DNA of 64,000 nt, from assembly GCF_024679095.1 (NCBI RefSeq), contig NC_066577.1, forward strand, positions 4,512,501-4,576,500, read 5' to 3'. This DNA is from Eriocheir sinensis (taxonomy: Eukaryota; Arthropoda; Malacostraca; Decapoda; Varunidae). Positions 43,024 through 53,258 of this stretch are shown piece after piece. A model generated the notes under the pieces. That model was given only the letters and a program-made list of their open reading frames with translations, had not been told where the DNA came from and did not search any database. The translations under genes were made by a program, and so were the position numbers. How positions within the stretch are numbered: the first letter of the stretch is position 1; each line of letters starts with the position of its first letter.

Positions 43024-43082
43024 TAGCCAAATTCCTTTCTCTCACTAACCTTTGACGTCAGTGAAGTCAGCTGTCTCTCGGG

Positions 43083-43278
43083 TTGCTGTTGTTGTTGTTG
43101 TTATTGGTGGTGGTGGTGGTGGTGGTGGTGTTCTTCTTTTTCTTCTTCTTCTTTTTCTTCTTCTTCATCTTCCTCTTCTTCGTTCAACGTCCTTTTATTA
43201 TCATAATTATTATTATTATTATTATTAGTAGTAGTAGTAGTAGAAGTAGTAGTAGAAGTAGTGGTAGTAGTAGTGATG

Positions 43279-43374
<96 letters not shown>

Positions 43375-43457
43375 TTGGTAGTAGACTAATAGTAGTGATG
43401 GTAGTAGTAGTAGTAGTAGTAGTAGTGATGGTAGTAGTAGTAGTAGTAGTAGTAGTA
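43083..43457. repeat. trinucleotide tracts ending in (TAG)n
   Basis: GTT, GTG, TTC, ATT and then long TAG runs with GTGATGGTAGTA variants. The TAG run is interrupted by the hAT element and resumes at 44997. Confidence 0.93.
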
Positions 43458-44770
43458 TAGGGTTGCCATATATGAACTATCAAAATTCCGGACACCTTCA
43501 CTAACACCTGATTATGGTCCTGATATGATACTAGAAAACATGTAAATTAATTAAAGGAAACTTAACTTATTTACCTTTGCATATGGCTGATAATCTTGAA
43601 TTCCGTTTCTCCACTTAGTGTTCTTGTTGTTGGCGCCTTAATTTAATTCTCCTATCCATGAGTCAATATTGCGACCAATGGCAACTTAATTTTTCTCAAT
43701 TGTATCTTTCAAACATGATAATGGTTCTTCCTTGTTTTTTTTTTTTTTTTGGTGTTCGTGTGTGTATGTTCACTGTGTATGTGTTTGCGCTATAGTTCTT
43801 TATGTGTATTTGTCAGTCTGTATGTGTTTGTGTCTATTTTCCAATGTATGTGTTTTTGTGTATTTGCTTTGTGTTCCTTGTTTTTATCTTCTTATTTTTA
43901 TTATTAATTCTCTTCTTTGTATGATTCTTCTGTTTTTCTCAGCCACAGTTTTCAGATTATTTTGGTTTAATATTTCTTTCACACTTTCCCTTCCTTCTAT
44001 ATTTTCTAATATGTCACTGTATGCTACACAATTGAATATATGTATTTGGCTTTCGTTTTCCGCATAAGCTTATTTGCTGTCTTCTAACTCTTCTTCTTCT
44101 TCAACTACTGCGTGTGTTGCTTGATGTGCCGATGCATATTTTCCTGTAGATCTTATTTTTTTTAGTAGTTCCTTGTTGGACTTTAAAAAGTTGAAGAAGT
44201 CAACGCAAGAGGTCTCTCGGTAGTTGTACTGTAGAGTCAGAATACCTTTCATTGTATCAACACTCAGCTTGTTCCTTTCCTTCGTCCACTGACTTTGCAT
44301 CAGCGAAAAGACTCGCTCCACATTAGCATTGTGGGATGTTACAGCAAAAAAGAATTGTGCAATTCTGAGCAGTTCTGAGTGGCATTCAATATTTTTTAAT
44401 GCTTCAAAGTACCTGGTCCATTTCTTATGTACTGGTAATTTACTGAAGTCTTCATCATCCTTGTTCCTTTCTACAAACTGCCTCAGGTTACAAACTTGGT
44501 CAAAGCACTTTACATCATCAAGCTCTACTCCCTTGTCTATCAAGTACACAACACATGGTTCCACATCAGTCCAGTTTGGTACTTCACTCAAGACCATCCA
44601 CTTGAAACAAGAGAACTCTTCCAGTGGTTTCATCCACTTAGCTAAGTACTCTGAGCATCTGTTGGGAAGGCTGCGAGCACCGTCTTCATACAGGACCCGT
44701 ACACGTCAGAGTCTTGACCGCAACCAAACCAAAGCAGCTGCCACTCGGACTCGGTGACCCGCCCCCCCCC

Positions 44771-44829
<59 letters not shown>

Positions 44830-44996
44830 ATCATTTCAACACAAGGAAATCTAATAAATGTTATTTTTTAACATTTAGTAATGATAGAAGGTGAAATTCC
44901 GGACATTTGTGGGATTTTAAAAAATCCCCCCGGACGCAGATTTCGTTATCTGATTTCCGGATGTGTCCGGGTAAATCCGGACGTATGGCAACCCTA
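43458..44996 (-). mobile_element. hAT transposon inserted in a (TAG)n tract
   Basis: It starts TAGGGTTGCCATATATG and ends ACGTATGGCAACCCTA, with subterminal TCCGGAC repeats at both ends. TAGTAGTA lies on each side (43450-43457 and 44997-45004). The phase of the period-3 tract jumps in a way that fits a duplication of length 2 modulo 3, as 8 is. The interior holds the C-terminal third of a hAT transposase on the minus strand and a C-run plus CT tract at 44762-44827. The N-terminal two thirds are missing, so this copy is a deletion derivative. Confidence 0.88.
44070..44690 (-). pseudogene. hAT transposase, C-terminal dimerisation part
   Basis: About 207 codons. After an in-frame stop the reading resumes with RVLYEDGARSLPN, CSEYLAKWMKPLEEF, WTRYFEALKN and LLRIAQFFFAVTSHNANVER. 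VFSLMQSQWTKERNKLSVDT and MKGILTLQYN follow. The NANVERVFSLM...RNKLSVDT-- segment is the hATC dimerisation region that closes hAT transposases. The catalytic Asp residues and BED finger would lie upstream and are deleted. The retained frame has no stop to its natural end near 44070. Confidence 0.85.
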
Positions 44997-45035
<39 letters not shown>

Positions 45036-45043
45036 AAGTAGTA

Positions 45044-45108
<65 letters not shown>

Positions 45109-45199
45109 GGTGGTAGTAGTAGTAGTGGTGGTAGTAGTAGTTGTAGTAAAAGTAGTAGTTGTTGTTGTTGTTGATGTACCATTATTATTATTATTACAT
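44997..45199. repeat. (TAG)n resumed, with (GTT) and (ATT) ends
   Basis: Continuation of the tract split by the hAT element. Poly-Ser, poly-Val and poly-Thr frames are artefacts. Confidence 0.92.
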
Positions 45200-45394
45200 C
45201 TATTATTGTTATTGTCATCTAACGAGAGTCCACACAAGGCTAAGAATGCATCAACAGTGACTTACGAAAAAGGAGGGCGCTTGCAGGAGCACGCACCACG
45301 CAGCCTGTTGGCACACACCGAGGCTGCTTGGCGGAGTGACTTAATCAGCTCATCAGGCAGGTCAGTAAGACGCGGTCGTATTAGTATTTGTTAA
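45200..45394. other. no gene recognised
   Basis: Moderately GC-rich, non-repetitive. No motif recognised. Confidence 0.45.
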
Positions 45395-45450
45395 GCTTGA
45401 GTCACACATTCACGACAATGACTCCCGGCACCGTCCCGACGTTCGATATG
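45395..45450 (+). mobile_element. single Harbinger-like terminus
   Basis: TTAAGCTTGAGTCACACATTC then CACGACAATGACTCCCGGCAC (each trimmed) resembles the tip of the MITE at 24057 (GACTCCCGGCGCCCTCCCGACG). No second end found. Confidence 0.45.
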
Positions 45451-45484
45451 CCGATAATCCTGGCTGCGTGACCAATGGGTGACT

Positions 45485-45582
45485 GGATTTCCTACCAGAA
45501 GACATCACCAAGCTACAGGAATGGATCAAAAGTGGCTGCTACAATTCAATGAAGAAAATGAAAAGTCCTGTACCTTGGGAGG
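45485..45582 (+). pseudogene. LINE RT fragment before the 99-bp array
   Basis: DFLPEDITKLQEWIKSG and, in another frame, a LYLGRGYPAHQY-like junction match the thumb region of CR1/Jockey-type RT (LQ-DI-KLQEW--KW---FN--KC-V-HLG). One or more frame changes lie in this short segment. Confidence 0.65.
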
Positions 45583-46076
45583 GGATATCCAGCACACCAA
45601 TACCACATAGGAAACACTCCACTATCCACCACAAAGGCAGAGAAAGACCTGGGAGTGTATGTTTCCAGGCTACCAGTGAAGGGATATCCAGCACACCAAT
45701 ACCACATGGGAAACACTCCACTATCCACCACAGAGGCAGAGAAAGACCTGGGACTATAATGTTACCAGGCTACCAGTGAAGGGATATCCAGCACACCAAT
45801 ACCACTTGGGAAACACATCACTATCCACCACAGAGGCAGAGAAAGACTTGGGAGTGTATGTTTCCAGGCTACCAGTGAAGGGATATCCAGCACACCAATA
45901 CCACATAGGAAACACTCCACTATCCACCACAGAAGCAGAGAAAGACCTGGGAGTGTATGTTTCCAGGCTATCAGTGAAGAGATATCCAGCACACCAATAC
46001 CACATAGGAAACACTCCCCTATCCACCACAGAGGCAGAGAAAGACCTGGGAGTGTATGTTTCCAGGCTATTAGTGA
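45583..46076 (+). repeat. 99-bp tandem repeat of RT coding sequence, five units
   Basis: Starts at 45583, 45682, 45782, 45881 and 45980. Each unit encodes 33 residues including GYPAHQYHIGNTPLSTTEAE and KDLGVYVSRLPVK. The order H-Y--GN--L-----EKDLGV-V is the strand after the palm in CR1/Jockey RT. The second unit has a 1-bp insertion that shifts its frame. The array is a minisatellite made from a piece of LINE coding sequence. It would not give a working enzyme. Confidence 0.85.
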
Positions 46077-46254
46077 ATCCCAAATCCGTGCCAATCGCAG
46101 CGGACGAGTTAACCTACTACCTATATGATACCTCCTCCTCCTCTTCTTTCTTCTTATCTTCTTCCTCCTCTTCACAGTCTTGTTGGCCTGGAAAATGTTG
46201 TCACGCGGCAGCAGCAATACCATCACCATTACACCAAAAATTAACTTGTAACAC

Positions 46255-47451
46255 TTAACCTGGTACCTGCGGGGATCATGTTTCTTAATGGTCCCTCTAA
46301 GCGAGAATAGTGAGAAAAAATCATCACTCACGCACACCATTTCATAATATATATCAACGCATTTGTGATCGGTTTATGCATCATCTATTTTTGGGGGGTT
46401 TATATCATGGCAAAAATTTGGCCCGTCGCTGCTACACGCTAAAGCCACAAATTTGGCCCGTCGCTGCTACACGCTAAAGCCACAAATTTGGCCCGTCGCT
46501 GCTACACGGTAAGGCCACAAATTTGGCCCGTCGCTGCTACACGGTAAAGCCACAAATTTGGCCCGTCGCTGCTACACGGTAAAGCCACAAATTTGGCCCG
46601 TCGCTACTACATGGTAAGGCCACAAATTTGGCCCGTCGCTGCTACACGGTAAAGCCACAAATTTGGCCCGTCGCTACTACACGGTAAGGCCACAAATTTG
46701 GCCCGTCGCTGCTACACGGTAAAGCCACAAATTTGGCCCGTCGCTGCTACACGGTAAAGCCACAAATTTGGCCCGTCGCTGCTACACGGTAAAGCCACAA
46801 ATTTGGCACTTCGCTGCTACACGGTAAAGCCACAAATTTGGCCCGTCGCTGCTACACGGTAAAGCCACAAATTTGGCCCGTCGCTGCTACACGGTAAAGC
46901 CACAAATTTGGCCCGTCGCTGCTACACGTAAAGCCACAAATTTGGCCCGTCGCTGCTACACGGTAAAGCCACAAATTTGGCCCGTCGCTGCCACACGGTA
47001 AAGCCACAAATTTGGCCCGTCGCTGCTACACGGTAAAGCCACAAATTTGGCCCGTCGCTGCCACACGGTAAAGCCACAAATTTGGCCCGTCGCTGCTACA
47101 CGGTAAAGCCACCAATCTGGCCCCACGCTGCTACACGGTAAAGCCACAATTTGGCCCGTTGCTACACGGTAAAGCCACAAATTTGGCCCGTCGCTGCAAA
47201 ACGGTAAAGCCACAAATTTGGCCCATCGCTGCTACGGTAAAGCCACAAATTTGGCCCGTCGCTGCCACACGGTAAAGTCACAAATTTGGCCCGTCGCTGC
47301 CACACGGTAAAGCCACAAATTTGGCCCGTCGCTGCCACACGGTAAAGCCACAAATTTGGCCCGTCGCTGCCACACGGTAAAGCCACAAATTTGGCCCGTC
47401 GCTGCTATACGGTAAAGCCACAAATTTGGCCCGTCGCTGCTGCCAGATTAA
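46255..47451 (+). mobile_element. TTAA-flanked tandem-repeat element, copy 3
   Basis: Left TTAACCTGGTACCTGCGGGG at 46255, right CGTCGCTGCTGCCAGATTAA ending 47451. The unique part has ATGTTTCTTAATGGTCCCTC as in copy 1. About 29 units follow, some shortened by one to eight bases, with sub-variants such as CTGCCACACGG clustered at 46990-47400. Reverse frames read Trp-Leu-Tyr-Arg-Val-Ala-Ala-Thr peptides cyclically because 35 is not a multiple of three. Confidence 0.78.
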
Positions 47452-47669
47452 GCGTGGTATTAGTATTTATTAGCAATGATGGGCTAGTTTGGCTTTTGCT
47501 TTCATTTCTGTGTCGGATTTAGATGTGTTGAGTCGTGTGGTGTGCATGGGTGCTTTCAAAGATAACCGCCAGATTGTTTGAATACGGTATTAGGATTTAT
47601 TTTGGGGCCAGTTTGACTTTTGCTTCCATTTTTGTGACGAAGTGAGTTAGAAGTGTTGGATTTTCTAAG
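47452..47669. repeat. spacer with an internal direct repeat
   Basis: GGTATTAGTATTTATTAGC... and GGTATTAGGATTTATTTTGG begin two related halves (both continue TTTGCTT-CATTT-TGTG). It separates two TTAA elements in inverted orientation. Confidence 0.55.
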
Positions 47670-48000
47670 TTAACCCGGTAGCAGCGACGGGCCAAATTTG
47701 TGGCTTTACCGTGTAGCAGCGACGGGCCAAATTTGTGGCTTTACCGTGTAGCAGCGACGGGCCAAATTTGTGGCTTTACCGTGTAGCAGCGACGGGCCAA
47801 ATTTGTGGCTTTACCGTGTAGAAGCGACGGGCCACATTTTTACCATGATATAAACCCCAAAAACAGATGATGCATAAACTGATCACAAATGCGTTGATAT
47901 ATATTAAGAAATGGTTTGCGTGAGTGATGAGTTTTTTTCATTTTTCTCGCTAAGAGGGAAGGGGCTTTAAGAAACTTGATCCCCGCTGCTACCAGGTTAA
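47670..48000 (-). mobile_element. TTAA-flanked tandem-repeat element, copy 4
   Basis: Reverse orientation: TTAACCCGGTAGCAGCGACG at 47670, about 4.6 units, the unique part, and CCCCGCTGCTACCAGGTTAA ending at 48000. It faces copy 3, array toward array, across the 218-bp spacer. Confidence 0.78.
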
Positions 48001-48176
48001 TTAAGTCGTCACATTGCAAACTCATTCGTAAAAAGTTGTATGAAAATATATCAACAAAACCAACACCCCTCACCTCCCGAGGGCAGTGTCGTGGGGTGGG
48101 CGAGGCGACGCATCCCCCGACGTATGCCCCCGTTTATTGATTAGTTGATTGGTGTGTAATTGAACGCACCCACACA

Positions 48177-48178
<2 letters not shown>

Positions 48179-48253
<75 letters not shown>
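48179..48253. repeat. (CT)n-(AC)n compound array
   Basis: CT run 48179-48206 then AC run to 48253, ending at the SINE-A head as at 42309-42530. Confidence 0.92.
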
Positions 48254-48255
<2 letters not shown>

Positions 48256-48544
48256 CCCGGTAGCTCAGTGGATAGAGCGTCTGCCTCATAACCAGAAGGA
48301 CCGGGGTTCGATTCCCGTGCCGGGTGAAAATAAGTTGGGTTTATCTTCTTTCACGTGTAGCCCCTGTTCACCTAGCAGTGAGTAGGTACGCGACGTCAGG
48401 CAAGGAGTTGTGACCTCGTTGTCGCGGTGTGTTGTGTGTGAGTGGTCTCAGTCCTACCCAAAGATCGGTACTACGAGCTCTGTGCTCTTCCGTAGGGGAA
48501 CGGCTGGCTGTCTTGAGAGAGACCCGCAGCAGACCAAGAGGTGA

Positions 48545-48550
<6 letters not shown>
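48254..48550 (+). mobile_element. SINE-A, tRNA-derived, copy 2
   Basis: GGCCCGGTAGCTCAGTGGAT (box A), CTCATAA at the anticodon loop (CAT, Met-like) and GGGTTCGATTCC (box B). The body matches copy 1 closely, and the end ATTACACACAC runs into (AC)n to 48577. This copy keeps the full D-loop and is the better one for the family. Confidence 0.87.
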
Positions 48551-48578
<28 letters not shown>

Positions 48579-48850
48579 CTAGTAGGACAAGGCTAGCCCA
48601 CAGATAACAGACAAACTCAGTAACAGCTGCAGGCTCGCTAACAGATAACACCACTAGGACAAGGCTAGCAGATAGTGGGCAGGCTTAGGGAAGAGGAGCA
48701 GTGAGTAGGCAGGCGCCTTGGATGACACAGGGCCAGCACCACCACCCTAACGCAGTCATTGTCGACCACACGTACCCAACAGTCTGTTATATAAGTCTGT
48801 TTGGGTGGGGTCCGCGCCTCACTCCAGCTTTGACGCATCACCCAAAAATA

Positions 48851-48961
48851 CTAGGTCTATATATACCAAGTCAAGTCACTCTGCTTCAAAACTGCAACCG
48901 ATACGCGCAGGAGGCGGTTTTGGGGCGGAGCAGCGGGATGACTTGGTGTATATAGACTTAG
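48851..48961 (+). mobile_element. CTAAGTC-ended TIR element, internally deleted copy
   Basis: 111 bp: the left 85 bp of the full element (to GCGGAGCAGCGGGATGA) are fused to the right tip CTTGGTGTATATAGACTTAG. Flanks CAAAAATA and CAATAATA agree at 7 of 8 positions, supporting an 8-bp target duplication. It is a deletion derivative of the 460-bp form. Confidence 0.78.
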
Positions 48962-49042
48962 CAATAATACATCTCTACCTCACGAACGTCAGCCATTTAC
49001 TGTTTGAAATTTTGGATTAAGTATTCTGCATATGATTTAAAC

Positions 49043-49381
49043 CAGGGGTTCCCAACCTTTTTGTTCCTCTGTACACCTTGGGCACTTTTATAGGTTCCCG
49101 TGCACCCCTAAAAATTTAGGATAAAAAAACGATGAAATTGTAATATTTTTATATTTTATAATGAAATATGTATGTGTAGACTGATGGTATAATTTAAATA
49201 ACAGTTTTGCTTACTAAAATAAGGGAACTGAAAAAAAAACCCGACATTGTGCAATATGAATGAATCCAGATTACAACACCATGTATTGTACAGTAGTGGT
49301 TATTCTCTCGGACCCAATGTACCCCCTGAAAAGTGCAAATGTATCACTGGGGGAACATGTGCCCCAGGCTGGGAACCCCTG
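49043..49381. mobile_element. hAT MITE, CAGGGGTTCCCAACC ends
   Basis: Begins CAGGGGTTCCCAACC and ends GGCTGGGAACCCCTG, 13-15-bp inverted ends of the common hAT type. The interior is AT-rich. Flanks do not preserve a clear duplication. Confidence 0.75.
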
Positions 49382-49831
49382 ATAAGGCTATTTGATGCTA
49401 TGAATGTGTCGCGTTCTAGGATAATGCACTGTAATAATGAACAATGATCTACGACAATGAACTGTATATATCCATAACACGTGGCAACATTGCTCTGCGA
49501 CGTTGTCAGCGGCCAGTGGTCAAGGACACCATTATGTCACTTCATCGCCTCCGCCAGCTAGCGATGGCAGCGACTCCGACTCGCTCTCGTGTGCTCCACA
49601 GTCGAGGGAGAGAACTTAATTAATCACAACGTGAACAAGTTTTTCTTTTCTTTTAGATGATAAGGCTGATAGAGACTACTTTATTATTTTTAACTCCAAG
49701 GGTAAGTGCGCCCCCCCCCCTCCCTCAAGGGACTACATGGCTGAGTCAGACTCCAGCGATGTCAGCAAATAACAAATGCGAGAGGCAGTGGCCCTCGCCT
49801 CCTGGACACACCTCAACAGCTCGCTTCCCAT

Positions 49832-50029
49832 CAGCGGTGCCAGATTGTCGTCTTCAGCCTATTACATTTACCGATTTCCGACCCAAAAAACCGTCTCCAC
49901 CCCAATTAGATTTATTAATAGTTACCGTCGAAAGGGTTAATTACTGATGTGTTTCTATTTTTTCGCATTAGTTGTGTGGCCGGAAACTGAAAAATACGTT
50001 GCTTGGAGTATGATGATCTGGCAACGCTG
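49832..50029. mobile_element. hAT MITE with perfect 8-bp duplication
   Basis: Begins CAGCGGTGCCAGATTGTCGTC (trimmed) and ends ATGATCTGGCAACGCTG. CTTCCCAT is present at 49824-49831 and 50030-50037. 198 bp, no coding capacity. Confidence 0.85.
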
Positions 50030-50128
50030 CTTCCCATACTCCCATGACTGGCGCGCTTTTTCATTATTATTATTATCATCACTATTATAAGAGGCGAAGC
50101 GGGTAGAGAGGGAGGACTGCAGACGCTA

Positions 50129-50181
50129 CATATAAGCGGCCGACCCCAAACACTTGAGACACCGAGAAAGAGAACATGAAG
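50129..50181 (+). promoter_or_regulatory. possible TATA promoter and tiny first exon
   Basis: CATATAAGCGGCC (TATA-like, from 50129) is followed 47 bp later by ATGAAG|GTGAGAG, an ATG at 50176 with a strong splice donor after two codons. Arthropod secreted-protein genes (cuticle proteins for example) often start with such a minimal coding exon. No second exon could be recognised downstream, so this may be coincidence. Confidence 0.25.
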
Positions 50182-50534
50182 GTGAGAGCGATGAAAAGCA
50201 GAAAGACGCGATAATATAGATAACAGAAGTGGAGGGAGCGGGGGTGATAGATGTCTCAGAATACACAAGTCATTTTTTTTCTTTTTCCTTATGCGAGCTC
50301 TGGTTCACGAGGTTTGGTTCGCCTCGCCTCTCTTTATTGGCTCAGCGTTTTAATGATATTCGCTAATAGGTCTTTTTTTTTTCCTTTATATGACGCATGA
50401 GAATTCCCAACAATATTCGTAAGCGGCTTTTCATCCAATCACATTACATCACAGGTAGTAGAATAGTCGGTCCTGTTCTGATGATAATTCCTTCACATTC
50501 TCGTAATTTACATTTCACATCAACTATTTCAGAG

Positions 50535-50657
50535 ACCGACAAGGCGATCAATCGGGTTCCAATTATTTTTAGGTTCACGGTACAGAGGAATTAAGGGTCA
50601 AACTATCAGGGGGATTGTTAAACTACCCTTGCAGATGCCTAAAAACTCTTACGATAG
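50535..50657 (+). repeat. dispersed repeat X, left part split by SINE
   Basis: CGATCAATCGGGTTCCAATT, GGTTCACGGTACAGAGGAA and CTACCCTTGCAGATGCCT align with repeat X. It stops at the SINE and resumes at 50991 with AGTCAAATATGTGTGCTTGG. Confidence 0.7.
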
Positions 50658-50990
50658 CTTTTTTTTCTTTTTTTTTTTTTACATCTTGGCCTGTAGCGCC
50701 GGTAGCCTTTCTTCAAGGGCCTGATGGTTGGCCCAAGTCCGTCATGGGGCAGGCAATTTGTTTATAGTGGCGCCAGTTATGCTTGGCTCATGCTGCCCCC
50801 CGGAACTCATTTTTGATTCACTTGACGGTTTCTTCTAGAGTCCGTGTTGACGGGTGGTCTTCCGGACAGCATGTGGGTAGTCTTAGTTAGGCCACTCGGC
50901 GGTGACTGAAAAATCCCAGGTGGTTGCGTGGGGATTCGAACCGACGTTGTGAATGCCAGGCCCGCACGCTAACCACTCAGCCACCGCCTA
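50658..50990 (-). mobile_element. SINE-B, full-length, copy 2
   Basis: Minus strand: TAGGCGGTGGCTGAGTGGTT (Ser/Leu-type box A), GTCGGTTCGAATCCCC (box B), body with CACATGCTGTCCGGAAGACC and GGCGCCACTATAAACA, then poly(A) seen as T-runs at 50658-50680. It is inserted in repeat X. Confidence 0.82.
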
Positions 50991-51309
50991 GTCAAATATG
51001 TGTGCTTGGACGCCGAAATGTTGAAAGAATATAATAAGACCCTTGGAATGCAAAACAACCCGGCGCGTCACGTTGGTTGGCGCAAAGACTAATCATAGAA
51101 GATATAATTTGACTTTGGGTTGGCGCGCAGTAACTGAGGAGCTCACGTGCCTGCTCCAGCTGCTCAAACACTGATAAAGCAGAGAACTTTGTCTTGCGTC
51201 ATACTTGGCATCTCTTACACAGCCGCGAACCCGCCTGCTTAGCTCGGTCACCCCCTGGAAGCTTGCGTGTGACCAAGGAGGCTTGCGTGACTCACGGGGC
51301 CGAGGCGTG

Positions 51310-51775
51310 ATATACTAGGGGGTCGTTTTATAAGACATTTCGCAGCCCAAGAACACATATTTGACAAGGCTTTCGTAGGAGTTGTGAGCATTTCCAGGGG
51401 TAGTTTTATGACCCTGGTGGTAGTGTGAGTCTTCTTCTGTACCGTGAACCTGAAGAAACACTCATTAGAACCCGACTGACCCCCTCTTTGACCTTTAGAA
51501 ATAGCTGATGTGAGAACTGAAAGTGTCTTACAATACCGACTCACTCAGGGCAGTATTTTAAGACACCATCGCTTCTCACATCGACTATTTCTAAAGGTCA
51601 AAGAGGGGATCAATCGGGTCTTCATGAGTGTTTTTTAAGGTTCATGGCACAGAAGAAGGGTTACACTACCACCAGGGTCATAAAACTACCCCTGGAAAGG
51701 CCTACAGCTCCTACGAAAGCCATGTCAAATATGTGAACTTGGGCGACGAAATGTTTTAAAATACGACCCTGTTGT
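51310..51775. repeat. palindrome of repeat X, about 230-bp arms
   Basis: Positions 51310-51545 are the reverse complement of 51548-51775 with moderate divergence. AAACACTCATTAGAACCCGA faces TCGGGTCTTCATGAGTGTTT, and CCAGGGGTAGTTTTATGACC faces GGTCATAAAACTACCCCTGG. The centre is almost without a loop, so it could form a long hairpin as RNA or a cruciform as DNA. Confidence 0.8.
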
Positions 51776-51936
51776 CCCTGATCGGCCGCCGCCTTTCCTT
51801 CCCACGACATTCTCAAAGGTCAGAAAGACGCCACGCATTAGATTATATACAGCTTGGCTCCCTCGATTTGCTGTTGCAGGATTACTACGACTCAATTCAA
51901 ATAGTTAACTAAATAATTAGTTTAAATAGTTAATAG

Positions 51937-52137
51937 TTAATTTGTGGCTTTACCGTGTACCAGCGACAGGCCAAGTTTTTGCCATGATATAAACCCCCCA
52001 AAATAGTATGATGCATAAACTGATCACAAATGCGTTGACATATATTATGAAATGGTTTGTGTGAGTGATGTTTTTTTCACTTTTTTCTCGCTTAGAGGTG
52101 CCTTTAAGAAACACGATCCCCGCAGCTACCGGGTTAA
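51937..52137 (-). mobile_element. TTAA-flanked element, copy 5, nearly array-less
   Basis: Only about 1.3 units (TTTGTGGCTTTACCGTGTAC then CAGCGACAGGCCAAG) remain, next to the unique part and the terminus CCGCAGCTACCGGGTTAA at 52137. The outer tip of the array side is missing although TTAA stands at 51937-51940. This is the shortest form of the family here. Confidence 0.7.
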
Positions 52138-52726
52138 CCACCACTTCATATGTAGTAAACACCCGCCTGCTTTTTTAAACGTGGTATTAGTCACCTTGGT
52201 AGTAATCTTCATCAACGCCATTGTGGCTGATTTATCTTCTTCGAGCCGTTTTAAAAGCACGGTTGGTTGGTTACGGTGATTTTTTTTCATATGACTTTTT
52301 ACGACTGAGAATCCAACACTCCGTCTCCAACTCTGTTCCCAAAGTGGAAGTGACAACCTGACTGCCAATATTTAGTAATACGACTTTTAAAAAAGCCTGG
52401 CGTTGGTCTGAGTAAGCACCACGTTAGTATCACTGAGGGGTTGGGATGAAGAGAATAGCCCGCCATCAGGCCGTGCAGCCCCCTCCTCCCTGTTGTGATC
52501 GCCCGGCCTCGTCAGCAGCAGTCAGCACAGCCGCCGCCGTGCTGACGCGGAGCCGCTGACCGTCGCCACCCGCAGGTCACTGTGCCTGGTGTTGCCCCGA
52601 GTCTCTTGGTGACGTCAATGTTGCATCAATGTTTTCCAAAACGTATATTTCATGTCTTATTGTGACTACACACGGCACCTCAGCGTCACGAAACACGAGA
52701 AATTTATTTACTCAGAAGAATGCATC
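52138..52726. other. no gene recognised
   Basis: AT-rich to about 52,440, then GC-rich with CpG (GCCGCCGTGCTGACGCGGAG) to 52,620. No coding pattern with family match. Confidence 0.45.
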
Positions 52727-52730
52727 TTAA

Positions 52731-53061
52731 GCCCCGTTCACACTGTGCCGACTCTGGGCCACGACAGTCCACGACTCTAGGATACACGAGGTCTTGGGTG
52801 TTGATGTGAAAGGGTCGGGCATGTCTTGAAAGAGGTCTTGAGACTGTTGCCGGATGTTGAGCCGACGTCGTGACGGGAGTCTGGAGTCGTGAGGGTTAGC
52901 TTGACATGCTGGCAACTAGTTGGCCGAATGTCCCAAACAGTCGGCAAGACACCAAGACCCCAATAAAACCTCCCCCCCTTCTTGGAGCGTGGGAACCAAC
53001 TTGTCAAATGGAAAAGTCGCTGGGTTGTCGTGGCCCAGAGTCGGCACAGTGTGAACGGGGC
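52731..53061. mobile_element. Harbinger-like MITE, GCCCCGTTCACAC family, copy 2
   Basis: Inverted ends GCCCCGTTCACACTGTGCCG and CGGCACAGTGTGAACGGGGC extend to about 35 bp through GGGCCACGAC. TTAA stands on both sides (52727-52730, 53062-53065), readable as TAA/TTA duplication. Interior blocks CACGAGGTCTTGGGTGTTGA and CTGGAGTCGTGAGGGTTAG match copy 1. Confidence 0.82.
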
Positions 53062-53258
53062 TTAATTCCAAACATTCCGGCCATGATTCGAGCCCGGGCC
53101 GCTGAGACGGGAGACAGATACTTCAGCGTCGAGCCAAAGGAATCTGCGTGGCACTGAACCTTTTGGAGTCTCCGCGTCTGGGTTCATCATTCCCTGTGCC
53201 CAAATGGTCCTGGTGAGCGGCTGTGGCTACGCGAACAATAATGCTTTTAGCTGAAAAC

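Noticed and set aside
46400..47440. Direct repeats of about 35 bp that might suggest a CRISPR array
   Set aside because: Units abut without unique spacers, unit length varies, there are no cas genes, and the genome is animal. The same array occurs inside TTAA-bounded elements at six places.
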